Shown: positions 17,305 to 25,971 of the stretch, piece by piece
How positions within the stretch are numbered: position 1 is the stretch's first letter
How the letters are laid out: every line of letters begins with the position of its first letter
Source of the DNA: DAMCZI01 sp032095175
Lineage (GTDB): Bacteria > Bacillota > Clostridia > Clostridiales > Caloramatoraceae
Assembly (NCBI GenBank): GCA_032095175.1
Contig: DAMCZI010000024.1
Span: 12,798-76,797 of the forward strand
Length of the DNA: 64,000 bases
Reading direction: 5' to 3'
The notes under the pieces: generated by a model
Database searches by the model: none
What the model was told of the DNA's origin: nothing
Seen by the model: the letters and a program-made list of their open reading frames with translations, nothing else
Made by a program: the position numbers and the translations under genes

Positions 17305-18408
17305 ATGCAAATTAATAAAAGAATGTTTAAAAACCTTGATTATAGTATCTTGATAAGTGAAATATTGATTATTATTATGGGAGTTGTTACAATTGCCAGT
17401 GCAACAGGTGGTAATACAAGAACCTTCAAAATGCAGATTGCATTTTTTATTATGGCTTCGTTAATAGGATTAGTTACCCTATTTATAGATTACAATACAA
17501 TTGGAGGATATCACAAGGTACTATATATCTCAACAATAATTTTGCTGGTACTTGTTCTTGTAGTAGGACAAAGGACCAAGGGAGCTAAAGCATGGCTTGG
17601 CCTTGGATTTATGGGGGTTCAGCCGGCAGAGTTTGCCAAGCTCACAACCATTATAACCTTAGCAAAGCTGATGGAGGACATGGAGAATATAAACACATTT
17701 AAAAATCTTTTAAAGATTGCTTTCTATGCACTACTTCCTATGGTTCTTATTCAGCTTCAACCGGATTTTGGAACAAACATGATATTTGCAGTTACTATTT
17801 TGGGAATGTTATTTGTTGCAGGACTTGATCTAAAATTCATTTATGGAGGAGCAATTGCAGCTGTTGTATCCATTGCAGCAGTTTGGCAGCTTAACATTAT
17901 AAAACCCTATCAGAAGGATAGAGTAATGGTATTTTTAAGACCTGAATTGGACAGAATGGGCAAAGGATATAATGCTATTATGGCAAAGTCTGCTATAGGT
18001 TCGGGAATGTTCTTTGGAATGGGCTTTAGAAACGGAAATCTTGCTGGAGGGAATTTTATACCTGAATCCCATAGTGATTTTATATTCAGTGTTTTTGCTG
18101 AAGAGTGGGGCTTTTTAGGTACCATGCTGCTTTTAGTGTTATATGGCAACATGATATTTAAAGGTATTAAGATAGCAAAAACCTCTAAAGACAAGTTTGG
18201 ATGCTACATGGTGACAGGAATAGTTACAATGTTTACATTTCAGATATTGCAAAATATAGGTATGGACATAGGTCTTATGCCTATAACTGGAATTCCACTA
18301 CCATTTATGAGTGCAGGCGGTAGCTCACTTATAACTAGTATTATTTCAGTTGCATTGATATTAAATGTGGGTATTAGAAGAAATAAACTAGAATTTTCAA
18401 GGGGATGA
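17305..18408 (+). CDS. rodA: RodA-type SEDS glycosyltransferase
   Basis: A 367-residue protein with about ten membrane segments, of the FtsW/RodA/SpoVE family of peptidoglycan polymerases. The conserved elements QPAEFAKL, QPDFGTNMIF and, near the C-terminus, GIPLPFMSAGGSSL are all seen. Its position between min genes and mgsA is the usual clostridial one, and it would pair with the PBP2 upstream. FtsW-like paralogs are hard to tell apart; RodA is preferred from context. Confidence 0.9.
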   Translation: MQINKRMFKNLDYSILISEILIIIMGVVTIASATGGNTRTFKMQIAFFIMASLIGLVTLFIDYNTIGGYHKVLYISTIILLVLVLVVGQRTKGAKAWLGLGFMGVQPAEFAKLTTIITLAKLMEDMENINTFKNLLKIAFYALLPMVLIQLQPDFGTNMIFAVTILGMLFVAGLDLKFIYGGAIAAVVSIAAVWQLNIIKPYQKDRVMVFLRPELDRMGKGYNAIMAKSAIGSGMFFGMGFRNGNLAGGNFIPESHSDFIFSVFAEEWGFLGTMLLLVLYGNMIFKGIKIAKTSKDKFGCYMVTGIVTMFTFQILQNIGMDIGLMPITGIPLPFMSAGGSSLITSIISVALILNVGIRRNKLEFSRG

Positions 18409-18412
18409 TATT

Positions 18413-18772
18413 TTGAACATTGCTCTTATTGCACATGATAAAAAAAAGGACGACATAGTTAAGTTTGCAAAAAGGCATAGAGATATTTTAAAAAATCATA
18501 ACTTATATGCTACTGGTACAACAGGAAAGATGATAATGGATTCAACGGAACTAAATATAAACAGATTTTTATCGGGACCGCTTGGAGGAGATCAACAGAT
18601 AGGTTCAAAAATTGCCAGTGGAGAGATTGATCTAGTTATATTTATAAGAGATCCTCTAACTGCTCTCCCTCACGAACCTGATATAACTGCTCTGCTTAGA
18701 GTATGTGATGTACACAATGTACCATTTGCAACGAATATTGCAACGGCGGAAATATTAATAAAATCATGCTAG
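18413..18772 (+). CDS. mgsA: Methylglyoxal synthase
   Basis: Converts dihydroxyacetone phosphate to methylglyoxal and phosphate, a bypass that frees phosphate when sugar phosphates accumulate. The 119-residue length is short but usual for clostridial forms. Typical motifs: ALIAHDKKKDD, LYATGTTG (about 32-39), SGPLGGDQQIG (with the catalytic Asp near residue 60) and FIRDPL. The start is a TTG 7 nt after GGGGATGA, and it is 4 bp after rodA. Confidence 0.94.
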   Translation: MNIALIAHDKKKDDIVKFAKRHRDILKNHNLYATGTTGKMIMDSTELNINRFLSGPLGGDQQIGSKIASGEIDLVIFIRDPLTALPHEPDITALLRVCDVHNVPFATNIATAEILIKSC

Positions 18773-18776
18773 GTGT

Positions 18777-18867
18777 AGGTGCCAGCCTCTTGACATTTGA
18801 CATTTCGACATGCTGATATAAAAAATATCAGCATGTCGAAATGTCAAATGTCAAGAGGCTGGCACCT
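18777..18867. repeat. Perfect 43-bp inverted repeat with 5-nt loop
   Basis: The left arm 18777-18819 and right arm 18825-18867 are exact complements, with AAAAA between them. The arm starts AGGTGCCAGCCTCTTGACA. It begins 4 bp after the mgsA stop codon. TTTTT follows the right arm, so it can also end transcription, but it is far longer than an ordinary terminator. Confidence 0.95.
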
Positions 18868-18939
18868 TTTTGGTATTTATCGACTTCTCCAATAATATAA
18901 TAGCTATGTATAGAATGGATTTTTGGGGGAGGAAAAAGA

Positions 18940-19638
18940 ATGTACTATCAAGGTCAATATAGAGCAAGACAGGGTGTAAAATCATTAAGTACAAAATTTA
19001 AAAAAATCTCATGGCAGCTGATGGCTGTGCTTATAATAATTCTTATATTGATGCTGTTTAAATATACTAGTGGAAGCATAAGCACTGCAGCTAGCAAAAA
19101 CATTAGAGAAGTTTTTTATAATGATTATACAGATGAAACAAAAGATTTTATTGGTCAAGCAATTCCCAAAATCAGTGGATACCTCAAAGACAAAGAAACA
19201 GTAGAAGATGAAGGAGAAAATAAAACTGATACAAGTGAATTTATATTGGAAAACCTTCCTGTTGGAGGAACTATAACAAGTGAATTTGGAAAAAGGACAC
19301 ATCCTAGTACTGGAAAAGAGGATAATCATACAGGTATTGATATAGATGCAAAGGTTGGCACTGAGGTTAAATCGGTATTTGATGGCGTTGTGGAAGATTT
19401 ATCGGAAGATAAATCATTAGGGCTGATGCTTGTAATTGATCATGGAAATGGTTATAAAACAAGATATGCACATCTTTCAAAGGTAAACGTAGAGAAGGGA
19501 GCAAGTATAAAAAAAGGGGATATAATTGCTTTAACAGGAAATACAGGCACTACAACAGGACCACACCTTCATTTTGAGGTAGAAGTTGGTGGAACCTCTG
19601 TAAATCCTATTGAATTTTTAAAAGCAAAATCTCAATGA
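18940..19638 (+). CDS. M23 (LytM) family peptidase, SpoIVFA-like
   Basis: 232 residues with one membrane segment (about 24-41, LMAVLIIILILMLFKYTS) and a C-terminal M23 domain (about 107-225). The zinc ligands look intact: His and Asp in NHTGIDID, and GPHLHFEV near the end. It sits directly before an M50 protease, as spoIVFA precedes spoIVFB in Bacillus, so it may hold or regulate that protease in the forespore membrane. It could equally be an active wall endopeptidase. Confidence 0.78.
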   Translation: MYYQGQYRARQGVKSLSTKFKKISWQLMAVLIIILILMLFKYTSGSISTAASKNIREVFYNDYTDETKDFIGQAIPKISGYLKDKETVEDEGENKTDTSEFILENLPVGGTITSEFGKRTHPSTGKEDNHTGIDIDAKVGTEVKSVFDGVVEDLSEDKSLGLMLVIDHGNGYKTRYAHLSKVNVEKGASIKKGDIIALTGNTGTTTGPHLHFEVEVGGTSVNPIEFLKAKSQ

Positions 19639-19645
19639 GGTCCAT

Positions 19646-20485
19646 ATGGGGAAAGGAATATGCAAAAAAATAGCACTGCTGTCCACTGTATTTACAATTG
19701 TATTCCTTTTATTTGGCAGGGTATGGTGGTTTATTCCCTTTACAATTATACATGAATTTTGTCATTGTGCTATTGGAGTATTTCTTGGCTATTCTATAAA
19801 AAAAGTTTATATTTTACCCTTTGGAATGAAGGCTGAGTTTAAAGATGAATTTATTAAGCCTGGAGATGATTTATTGATATCAATTTCTGGGCCTCTAATA
19901 AATTTTGTTTTTTTTGCGTTTTTTTCCTTTGTTGAAAATAAAGGAGTTGAGATAAGCTTTTTAAAAGAGGTAAATCTTATACTATTCCTTTTTAATATGA
20001 TGCCTGCTGGATTTCTTGATGGGGGAAGGATAGTTAAAAATATAATAAAAATAAACATGAATTTTTATTCTGCATATTTAATATCAGGTTTGAGTGGTGG
20101 AATATTTGGTTGTATAATATCATTAGTTGCAATTTTAAGTGGCTTTTCTCTTAAAAGCATAATAATACTTGGATTAGGTGTTTATTTAATATATACTGGT
20201 TATACGGAACAAAGAGATGCAGTATTTAACGTTGTTAAGGATGTATTATTTAAACATTGCTACATTGGGGAAAGAAAAAAAATTAATATTGAACTCAAGG
20301 CTTTTTCTAGAGAATGTCAACTTCTTCAAATAATTAAGGGTTTTAATTATAAAGGATATCACATAATATATATATTCGAAGATGGGATATTAGGAAATAA
20401 GTTTAATGAGATTGAGATAACCCAGATGTATTGTAAATACGGAAATATAACATTAGGTGAGTGTTCAAAAAATAAGAGCACATAG
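19646..20485 (+). CDS. M50 site-2 protease, SpoIVFB-like
   Basis: 279 residues with five or six membrane segments. The zinc motif HEFCH (about residue 36) lies in a membrane segment, and the second ligand motif is seen as MPAGFLDGGR (about 117-126). SpoIVFB is the intramembrane protease that activates pro-sigma-K in the mother cell. The match in motif order, the preceding M23 partner and the rplU-rpmA-spo0B-obg context support that assignment. The C-terminal 80 residues have the position of the cytoplasmic regulatory domain but only weak resemblance. Confidence 0.82.
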   Translation: MGKGICKKIALLSTVFTIVFLLFGRVWWFIPFTIIHEFCHCAIGVFLGYSIKKVYILPFGMKAEFKDEFIKPGDDLLISISGPLINFVFFAFFSFVENKGVEISFLKEVNLILFLFNMMPAGFLDGGRIVKNIIKINMNFYSAYLISGLSGGIFGCIISLVAILSGFSLKSIIILGLGVYLIYTGYTEQRDAVFNVVKDVLFKHCYIGERKKINIELKAFSRECQLLQIIKGFNYKGYHIIYIFEDGILGNKFNEIEITQMYCKYGNITLGECSKNKST

Positions 20486-20496
20486 GAGGAATGTTT

Positions 20497-22359
20497 ATGG
20501 TTATGATAAGCGACGAAATTTTAAGTAAGGTTCAAAAGCCAGGAAGATATGTGGGAGGAGAAATAAATCAGGTAATTAAAAACCCTGAAAATGTTAAAAC
20601 ACGTTTTGCAATGTGTTTCCCTGATGTTTATGAGGTAGGTATGTCCCATCTTGGTATTAAAATACTCTATCATAAGATAAATGAAAGGGAAGACTGCTAT
20701 TGTGAAAGAGCCTTTGCTCCATGGAGCGATATGGAAAAGGCTATGAGGGAGAATAATGTTCCATTATACTGCCTTGAAACAAAGGATGAGATTAAAAGTT
20801 TTGATATGGTTGGATTTACACTTCAATATGAGATGAGTTATACGAATATATTGAATATGCTTGATCTTGCAAATGTTCCTTTGCTTTCAAAGGATAGAAA
20901 AGAGGGACCCTTTGTTGTATTTGGAGGACCATGTTCATATAATCCTGAACCAATTGCTGATATTGCTGATTTTATCATAATGGGAGAAGCTGAAGAGGTA
21001 ATAGATGAAGTTTTAGATACATACAGCCAGTGGAAGGACAGTGGAGAAGATAGAAAAAGCTTCTTAGAGAGAATTTGCAGCATACAGGGTGTTTATGTAC
21101 CATCCTTTTATGACGTTGAGTATAATGCTGATGGAACTATTAAGAGTATGATTACACTTAATGAGGCAGCTCCTAAGATAATTAAAAAGAGAATAATAAA
21201 GGATTTAAATGAGAGCTATTATCCAGATAAAATAATAGTTCCATTAACTGAGATAGTGCATGATAGGGTAATGCTTGAAACCTTTAGAGGATGTACAAGA
21301 GGATGCAGGTTCTGCCAGGCTGGAATGATTTATAGACCTGTTAGAGAAAAGAAAAAGGAAAGGCTATTAGAGCAGGCAGATAAATTGCTAAAGAATACAG
21401 GCTATGATGAAATTTCATTAACTTCCTTAAGCATATGTGATTATTCAGATATTAAAAACCTGATACTTGAAATGATGAGGAAGCATGAAAATGAAAGGGT
21501 TGGTGTATCATTACCATCACTTAGAATTGATTCATTTTCTGTTGATTTAATTAATGAAATTCAAAGGGTAAGGAAAACAGGGTTGACCTTTGCACCAGAG
21601 GCAGGAACCCAGAGAATGAGAGATATTATCAATAAAGGAGTTACTGAAGAGGATCTAATAAATTCAGTTACAAGTGCCTTTGAATCAGGATGGGGCACTG
21701 TTAAGCTGTATTTTATGATAGGCCTTCCATATGAAACAATGGAGGATGTTGCTGGAATAGGTGACCTTGCTGAAAAGGTTGTTGATGCGTATAAATCTGT
21801 ACCAAAGGAAAAGAGAAAGAAGGGGCTAAGTGTTACTGTTAGTACTTCTTCATTTGTACCTAAGCCATTTACACCGTTTCAGTGGGCAGCACAGGACAGC
21901 ATGGATGACCTTGTAGAAAAGCAAAAGTTCTTAAAGGATAAAATAAGAAATAAATTTGTAAGCTATAATTGGCATAAAACACCTACAAGCTTTCTCGAAG
22001 CTGTTTTTGCAAGAGGAGATAGGAGACTTGTGCCTGTACTTGTTAAGGCATGGGAAAATGGATGTAAGTTTGATGGCTGGCAGGAGCATTTTAACATGGA
22101 TGGCTGGATGGATGCATTTAAATCCTGTGGTGTAGATCCAGAGTTTTATGTATATAGAAATAGAAGCTATGATGAAATCCTACCATGGGATTTTATAGAT
22201 GTAGGTGTATCAAAACAATATTTAATGAGTGAAAATGAAAAGGCTAAGGAAGGCATACTTACAAAGGATTGCAGGTTAGGCTGCACTGGGTGCGGAGTAA
22301 CTAGATATATGGAAGGTGGTGAGTGCTTTAATGGAGCGCTATTTAATAAAGTTCAGTAA
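20497..22359 (+). CDS. B12-binding-like radical SAM protein (TIGR03960 family)
   Basis: A radical SAM protein of 620 residues. An N-terminal cobalamin-binding-like region (about 25-200, with VGMSHLGIKILYH and VVFGGPCSYNPEP) precedes the radical SAM core, with CTRGCRFC at about 266-273. A C-terminal cysteine group CRLGCTGCG lies near 592. The family is always paired with a DUF2344 protein and is found next to rng and rplU; its reaction is unknown. ATG 20497 has better spacing from AGGAGGA than ATG 20491. It overlaps the next gene by 29 bp. Confidence 0.87.
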   Translation: MVMISDEILSKVQKPGRYVGGEINQVIKNPENVKTRFAMCFPDVYEVGMSHLGIKILYHKINEREDCYCERAFAPWSDMEKAMRENNVPLYCLETKDEIKSFDMVGFTLQYEMSYTNILNMLDLANVPLLSKDRKEGPFVVFGGPCSYNPEPIADIADFIIMGEAEEVIDEVLDTYSQWKDSGEDRKSFLERICSIQGVYVPSFYDVEYNADGTIKSMITLNEAAPKIIKKRIIKDLNESYYPDKIIVPLTEIVHDRVMLETFRGCTRGCRFCQAGMIYRPVREKKKERLLEQADKLLKNTGYDEISLTSLSICDYSDIKNLILEMMRKHENERVGVSLPSLRIDSFSVDLINEIQRVRKTGLTFAPEAGTQRMRDIINKGVTEEDLINSVTSAFESGWGTVKLYFMIGLPYETMEDVAGIGDLAEKVVDAYKSVPKEKRKKGLSVTVSTSSFVPKPFTPFQWAAQDSMDDLVEKQKFLKDKIRNKFVSYNWHKTPTSFLEAVFARGDRRLVPVLVKAWENGCKFDGWQEHFNMDGWMDAFKSCGVDPEFYVYRNRSYDEILPWDFIDVGVSKQYLMSENEKAKEGILTKDCRLGCTGCGVTRYMEGGECFNGALFNKVQ

Positions 22360-23032
22360 AACTGGAGAAACAAAGTTTATATCACATCTTGATGTATTAA
22401 GGACACTCCATAGGGCGATGAAAAGGGCTGGGATACCAATAAGCTATTCAAAGGGGTTTAATCCCCATCCATCAATCTCAGTTGCGGCTCCTCTTTCCCT
22501 TGGAATCGCTAGTTTGTCTGAATATGTAGATATAGATACAGAAGAAGCTGTTGATGAAAAAGAAATGATGGAAAGATTAAATAATGCATTGCCACAGGGT
22601 ATTAGAGTTTTGGATGTTTTGAAAATAGAAGGCAAGATGCCCTCATCCATGGGTATCGTAGAATCAGCAGATTACAGGATAACACTTAAACATAGTGGAG
22701 ACAGGGAAAAGGTTTCTGAAATAATAAATTTAATTAATAACATGGATGAAATAGTTAAGATTAAAAGAACAAAATCAGGTGAAAAGCCTGTTAACATAAG
22801 ACCTTTAATAGTTAGCATCAATATTGTAGAGGAAAATGAGGAGAGCTTTGAAATACAGTGCGTTTTAAAAACCGGAAGTAAAGCTACCCTGAGTCCTGAA
22901 TTGTTTGTAGATGCAATAAAGGATATATCAGAAGGAAATATATTTGGATACCCTGGTATAATTAGAAACGAGATATACTGTTTTATGAATAACAGAAGGA
23001 TGGACCTAAAATCTTTCTTTTCAGGGAAGTGA
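22331..23032 (+). CDS. DUF2344 / TIGR03936 family protein
   Basis: 233 residues, partner of the radical SAM protein upstream, with which it overlaps by 29 bp. The start MERYLIKFSKTGETKFISHL is characteristic, and KGFNPHPSISVAAPLSLGI follows near residue 45. The two proteins occur fused or adjacent in many clostridia and are proposed to act together, possibly in RNA modification; that role is inference. ATG 22331 follows GGTGGTGAG and is preferred to an earlier in-frame GTG. Confidence 0.87.
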   Translation: MERYLIKFSKTGETKFISHLDVLRTLHRAMKRAGIPISYSKGFNPHPSISVAAPLSLGIASLSEYVDIDTEEAVDEKEMMERLNNALPQGIRVLDVLKIEGKMPSSMGIVESADYRITLKHSGDREKVSEIINLINNMDEIVKIKRTKSGEKPVNIRPLIVSINIVEENEESFEIQCVLKTGSKATLSPELFVDAIKDISEGNIFGYPGIIRNEIYCFMNNRRMDLKSFFSGK

Positions 23033-23036
23033 TTAG

Positions 23037-24533
23037 ATGAAGAATTTGTATATTGACAGTGGATTAACTCAAAGCAGAGCTGCTGTTTATAATGGTAACA
23101 GGATTGAAGAAATATATGTTGAAAACTTTGACAAGTCCAATATTACTGGGAACATATACAAAGGAAGAGTTGAGAATGTTGTAGCAGGTTTAAATGCAGT
23201 ATTTATAAATATTGGTTTCAAAAAAAATGCAATACTTCAAATGGATAAAAGAGACGTAAATGGAAACTTTAAAAGAGGTCAGGAGCTAATTGTGCAGGTA
23301 ACAAGAGAAGCTGTAGGTGAAAAGGGACCTAAGGTAACTACTGATGTAAGTCTTCCAGGAAAATTTATTGTATTTTTACCCTTTGAAGAAAGAAGTCATA
23401 TATCAAAAAAAATAAAAAATAATGAATCGGAAAAATATTTAAATGATTTATACAGTACCATCAGAGATGATGGATATGGAGTTATATTTAGAACAGAATG
23501 CCTGGAGGTTCCAAGTGAAGCGGTATTAAAGGAATATGACTATATGAAAAGAGTATGGCAGGCAATAACAAGGGGTTCTGAATACATAAAGGCTCCAGGT
23601 ATACTTTATGATTCAAGAGAATTCTTAGACTTTGTTCTTAGAGAGTTTGTAAAACAGGATATAGACAGCATACATGTTGGTAGGAAAAAGGACTATGAAT
23701 TTTTTTCATCCCTTATTCCTAATGTATACCCTGAATGGAAGGGAAAAATAAATTACGATGAGTTTGATTTTAGAGGTTCCAGCATTATAGGGGCGGGAAT
23801 AAAGGAACTTGTAATGGAGAAAATTCTGCTTTCATCTGGAGGCTTTATAGTAGTCAATCGAACAGAAGCACTTGTATCAATAGATGTTAATACGGGAAGC
23901 TATACAGGCACAGGTAAGAAAGAGGATACTGTACTTGATACAAATGTTGAGGCATGCAGTGAGATATACAGGGTAATAAGGCTTGCTAATCTTTCTGGAA
24001 TAATTATTATTGATTTTATTGATATGGAAAATGAAGAAAACAGATCTAAGATTATGGAAGTTATGGAGGAAAAGTTTAAATATGATAGAGTACCTGGAAG
24101 GGTACATGGATTTACTAACCTTGGGCTTCTAGAAATATCAAGATCAAAAAAAGGAAAAAGCCTTTATGAAAATATATTTGTAGATAGAAGGTCAAATAAA
24201 TATTCTACAGCGTTTTTGCTTAAGGAATTGGAAAATGATTGCCTAAGATTTCTCAAGCATTATAATAAAAACAATTTTGAGGTGCTTGGAGAACCAAACC
24301 TTGTGGATGAAATTAAAGACAGGTTCACTGAATTTATAAGATATATGTCTGAAGAGCACGGTATAAAGTTAAATTTTAAAAAAGCTATAGGTGTTAATGG
24401 CATTATTCTGGATACTGATAAAAAAGGAATAAACACAAAGGTTGAGGTAAATGGAAATGTAATACAAGGAAGCCTTATAGATATTGAAGAGGATCAAAAT
24501 GGACAGGTTGTAGTAAGAATGAAGAAGGTATAG
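23037..24533 (+). CDS. rng: Ribonuclease E/G
   Basis: 498 residues of the RNase E/G catalytic type: an S1-like domain near the N-terminus (NIYKGRVENVVAGLNAVFINIG, about 38-59 in part), then the DNase I-like region with the metal ligands in VSIDVNTGS (near 283) and IIIDFIDM (near 323). RNase G processes 16S rRNA ends and degrades mRNA. It starts 4 bp after the DUF2344 gene and ends just before the rplU promoter, as is usual in clostridia. Confidence 0.93.
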   Translation: MKNLYIDSGLTQSRAAVYNGNRIEEIYVENFDKSNITGNIYKGRVENVVAGLNAVFINIGFKKNAILQMDKRDVNGNFKRGQELIVQVTREAVGEKGPKVTTDVSLPGKFIVFLPFEERSHISKKIKNNESEKYLNDLYSTIRDDGYGVIFRTECLEVPSEAVLKEYDYMKRVWQAITRGSEYIKAPGILYDSREFLDFVLREFVKQDIDSIHVGRKKDYEFFSSLIPNVYPEWKGKINYDEFDFRGSSIIGAGIKELVMEKILLSSGGFIVVNRTEALVSIDVNTGSYTGTGKKEDTVLDTNVEACSEIYRVIRLANLSGIIIIDFIDMENEENRSKIMEVMEEKFKYDRVPGRVHGFTNLGLLEISRSKKGKSLYENIFVDRRSNKYSTAFLLKELENDCLRFLKHYNKNNFEVLGEPNLVDEIKDRFTEFIRYMSEEHGIKLNFKKAIGVNGIILDTDKKGINTKVEVNGNVIQGSLIDIEEDQNGQVVVRMKKV

Positions 24534-24544
24534 TGACTTTTTAG

Positions 24545-24573
24545 TTGACAAGGTTATCTACCTGTGTTACAAT
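24545..24573 (+). promoter_or_regulatory. Promoter of rplU-rpmA
   Basis: A consensus TTGACA (24545-24550) and TACAAT (24568-24573) are 17 bp apart, one of the best promoters in the window, as expected for ribosomal protein genes. Confidence 0.85.
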
Positions 24574-24579
24574 TTCACA

Positions 24580-24650
24580 TGTAGACCGCTCGGGGCGGGC
24601 TTTAAACGCGTTGCGTGCCTTGTTCCTACGGCGAGACTGGTATGAGGAGG
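24580..24650 (+). promoter_or_regulatory. L21 leader RNA
   Basis: The 5' leader of rplU holds GACCGCTCGGGGCGGGCTTT, then AAACGCGTTGCGTG and a GGCGAGACT segment. This GC-rich hairpin layout fits the L21 leader of Firmicutes, which is thought to give feedback control by L21. The ribosome binding site GAGGAGGT follows. Confidence 0.7.
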
Positions 24651-24657
24651 TGTTTTT

Positions 24658-24969
24658 ATGTACGCAATAGTAGCAACTGGTGGAAAACAGTACAGAGTGC
24701 AGGAAGGAGACATGCTTTTCGTAGAAAAGCTAAATGCCGAAGCTGACTCAACTGTTGAACTTACCGAAGTTCTTGCAGTATCAAAGGACGGAGCTTTAAC
24801 TGTTGGTTCACCTTTAGTTGAAGGTGCTAAGGTTATAGCAAAGGTTGTTAAGCAGGGCAAAGCTAAGAAAGTAATCGTTTTCAAGTATAAGAGAAAGAAA
24901 GATTACAGAAAGAAGCAAGGCCACAGACAACCATATACTCAGATTGTTATTGAAAAAATCGAGGCTTAA
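24658..24969 (+). CDS. rplU: 50S ribosomal protein L21
   Basis: 103 residues, the normal size. The N-terminus MYAIVATGGKQYRVQEGD and the C-terminal KRKKDYRKKQGHRQPYTQIV are L21 signatures. L21 binds 23S rRNA near the exit tunnel region. It is followed after only 39 bp by rpmA; the prp gene that commonly stands between them is absent. Confidence 0.98.
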   Translation: MYAIVATGGKQYRVQEGDMLFVEKLNAEADSTVELTEVLAVSKDGALTVGSPLVEGAKVIAKVVKQGKAKKVIVFKYKRKKDYRKKQGHRQPYTQIVIEKIEA

Positions 24970-25008
24970 GTTATATAAAATATTCTCTTTTTAGAGGAGG
25001 TGTTATTG

Positions 25009-25275
25009 ATGGCTCATAAGAAAGGTGTCGGCAGTTCAAGGAACGGTAGAGACAGTGAATCCAAACGACTCGGAGTTAAGAGGGCTGATGGACAATTCGT
25101 TCTTGCTGGAAACATATTAGTTAGACAAAGAGGAACTAAGATACATCCAGGTGAAAACGTTGGAATAGGTAAGGATGATACACTATTTGCAATGGCTAAC
25201 GGAATAGTTAGATTTGAAAGACTAGGAAGAGACAAGAAGAAGGTAAGTGTTTATCCTGAAGAATTAGCTCAATAA
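25009..25275 (+). CDS. rpmA: 50S ribosomal protein L27, no N-terminal extension
   Basis: 88 residues starting MAHKKGVGSSRNGRDSESKR. The flexible N-terminus reaches the peptidyl-transferase centre. In most Firmicutes L27 is made with a short extension ending near NLQLF that the protease Prp removes. Here the AGGAGG site (to 25000) points to ATG 25009, and the few possible upstream codons (GTG TTA TTG) do not encode that extension. The matching lack of prp between rplU and rpmA fits. Confidence 0.97.
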   Translation: MAHKKGVGSSRNGRDSESKRLGVKRADGQFVLAGNILVRQRGTKIHPGENVGIGKDDTLFAMANGIVRFERLGRDKKKVSVYPEELAQ

Positions 25276-25276
25276 C

Positions 25277-25303
25277 AAGCACCCTTAGGGGTGCTTTTTT
25301 ATT
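25277..25303 (+). terminator. Terminator of rplU-rpmA
   Basis: AAGCACCC pairs with GGGTGCTT across TTAG, followed by a T run. Confidence 0.9.
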
Positions 25304-25389
25304 GCTTTTTTTTATAATATAAGGTATTATTGCTATGTACTGTATACGATACTACAATATCTCATCTATTATAGGATTGGGGGCGTTGT

Positions 25390-25950
25390 ATGATGGATTG
25401 GAAATTTGAATATACAGTAGATTTGATGAGAATGCAAAGACATGATTTTATGAACTATCTGCAGGTTGTATATGGATACATACAGGTTAATAGACCAAAG
25501 GAAGCAGTTGAATACATAAAACGTGTAAATAATCAGATGACTATGCTAAGTAGAATCTATAATATAAACTGCAGTATATTATCGGTGTTATTAAATGATT
25601 TTGTATTTCAGTGTACAAAATATTATATAGAAACCGAATTTCACACTGAACTTAAAAGTATAGATGAAGATGTTTTTACAAAGGATATAGACAACATCAA
25701 GATTAAATTTGATAAAGTTTTTGAATGGGTAATTAATAGATATAATGATATTGATGGGGATGAATGTAAAGCTGTTAATATTGAAATAATGGGAAATAGC
25801 AGCAATTTTATGATTGCTTTTTCAAATTCAAGGGAATTTGCTTTAAAGGTTTCTGATGATGATAGTACGATTTCAAAGATGGATTTGTATAAAAATGTTT
25901 TTGTATTTACAAGAGGAAACCAGTTCAACGTAGTGATGAATTTTTCATGA
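25390..25950 (+). CDS. Spo0B-like histidine phosphotransferase
   Basis: 186 residues. The N-terminal helical part has RHDFMNYLQVVYGYIQ (about 17-32), the H-D-x-x-N-x-L-Q pattern around the phosphorylated His of Spo0B, with H18 as the candidate. The C-terminal half looks like a worn-down kinase ATPase fold with no ATP-binding boxes, as in Spo0B. It stands between rpmA and obg, exactly where spo0B lies in Bacillus. Clostridia generally lack a full Spo0F/Spo0B relay, so whether it passes phosphate to Spo0A is open. Confidence 0.75.
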   Translation: MMDWKFEYTVDLMRMQRHDFMNYLQVVYGYIQVNRPKEAVEYIKRVNNQMTMLSRIYNINCSILSVLLNDFVFQCTKYYIETEFHTELKSIDEDVFTKDIDNIKIKFDKVFEWVINRYNDIDGDECKAVNIEIMGNSSNFMIAFSNSREFALKVSDDDSTISKMDLYKNVFVFTRGNQFNVVMNFS

Positions 25951-25971
25951 TTAAGAAAATGAGGTGATTTT

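Noticed and set aside
25000..25008. GTG 25000 as the start of L27, adding three residues
   Set aside because: The GTG overlaps the AGGAGG ribosome binding site; ATG 25009 has normal spacing and gives the standard mature N-terminus.
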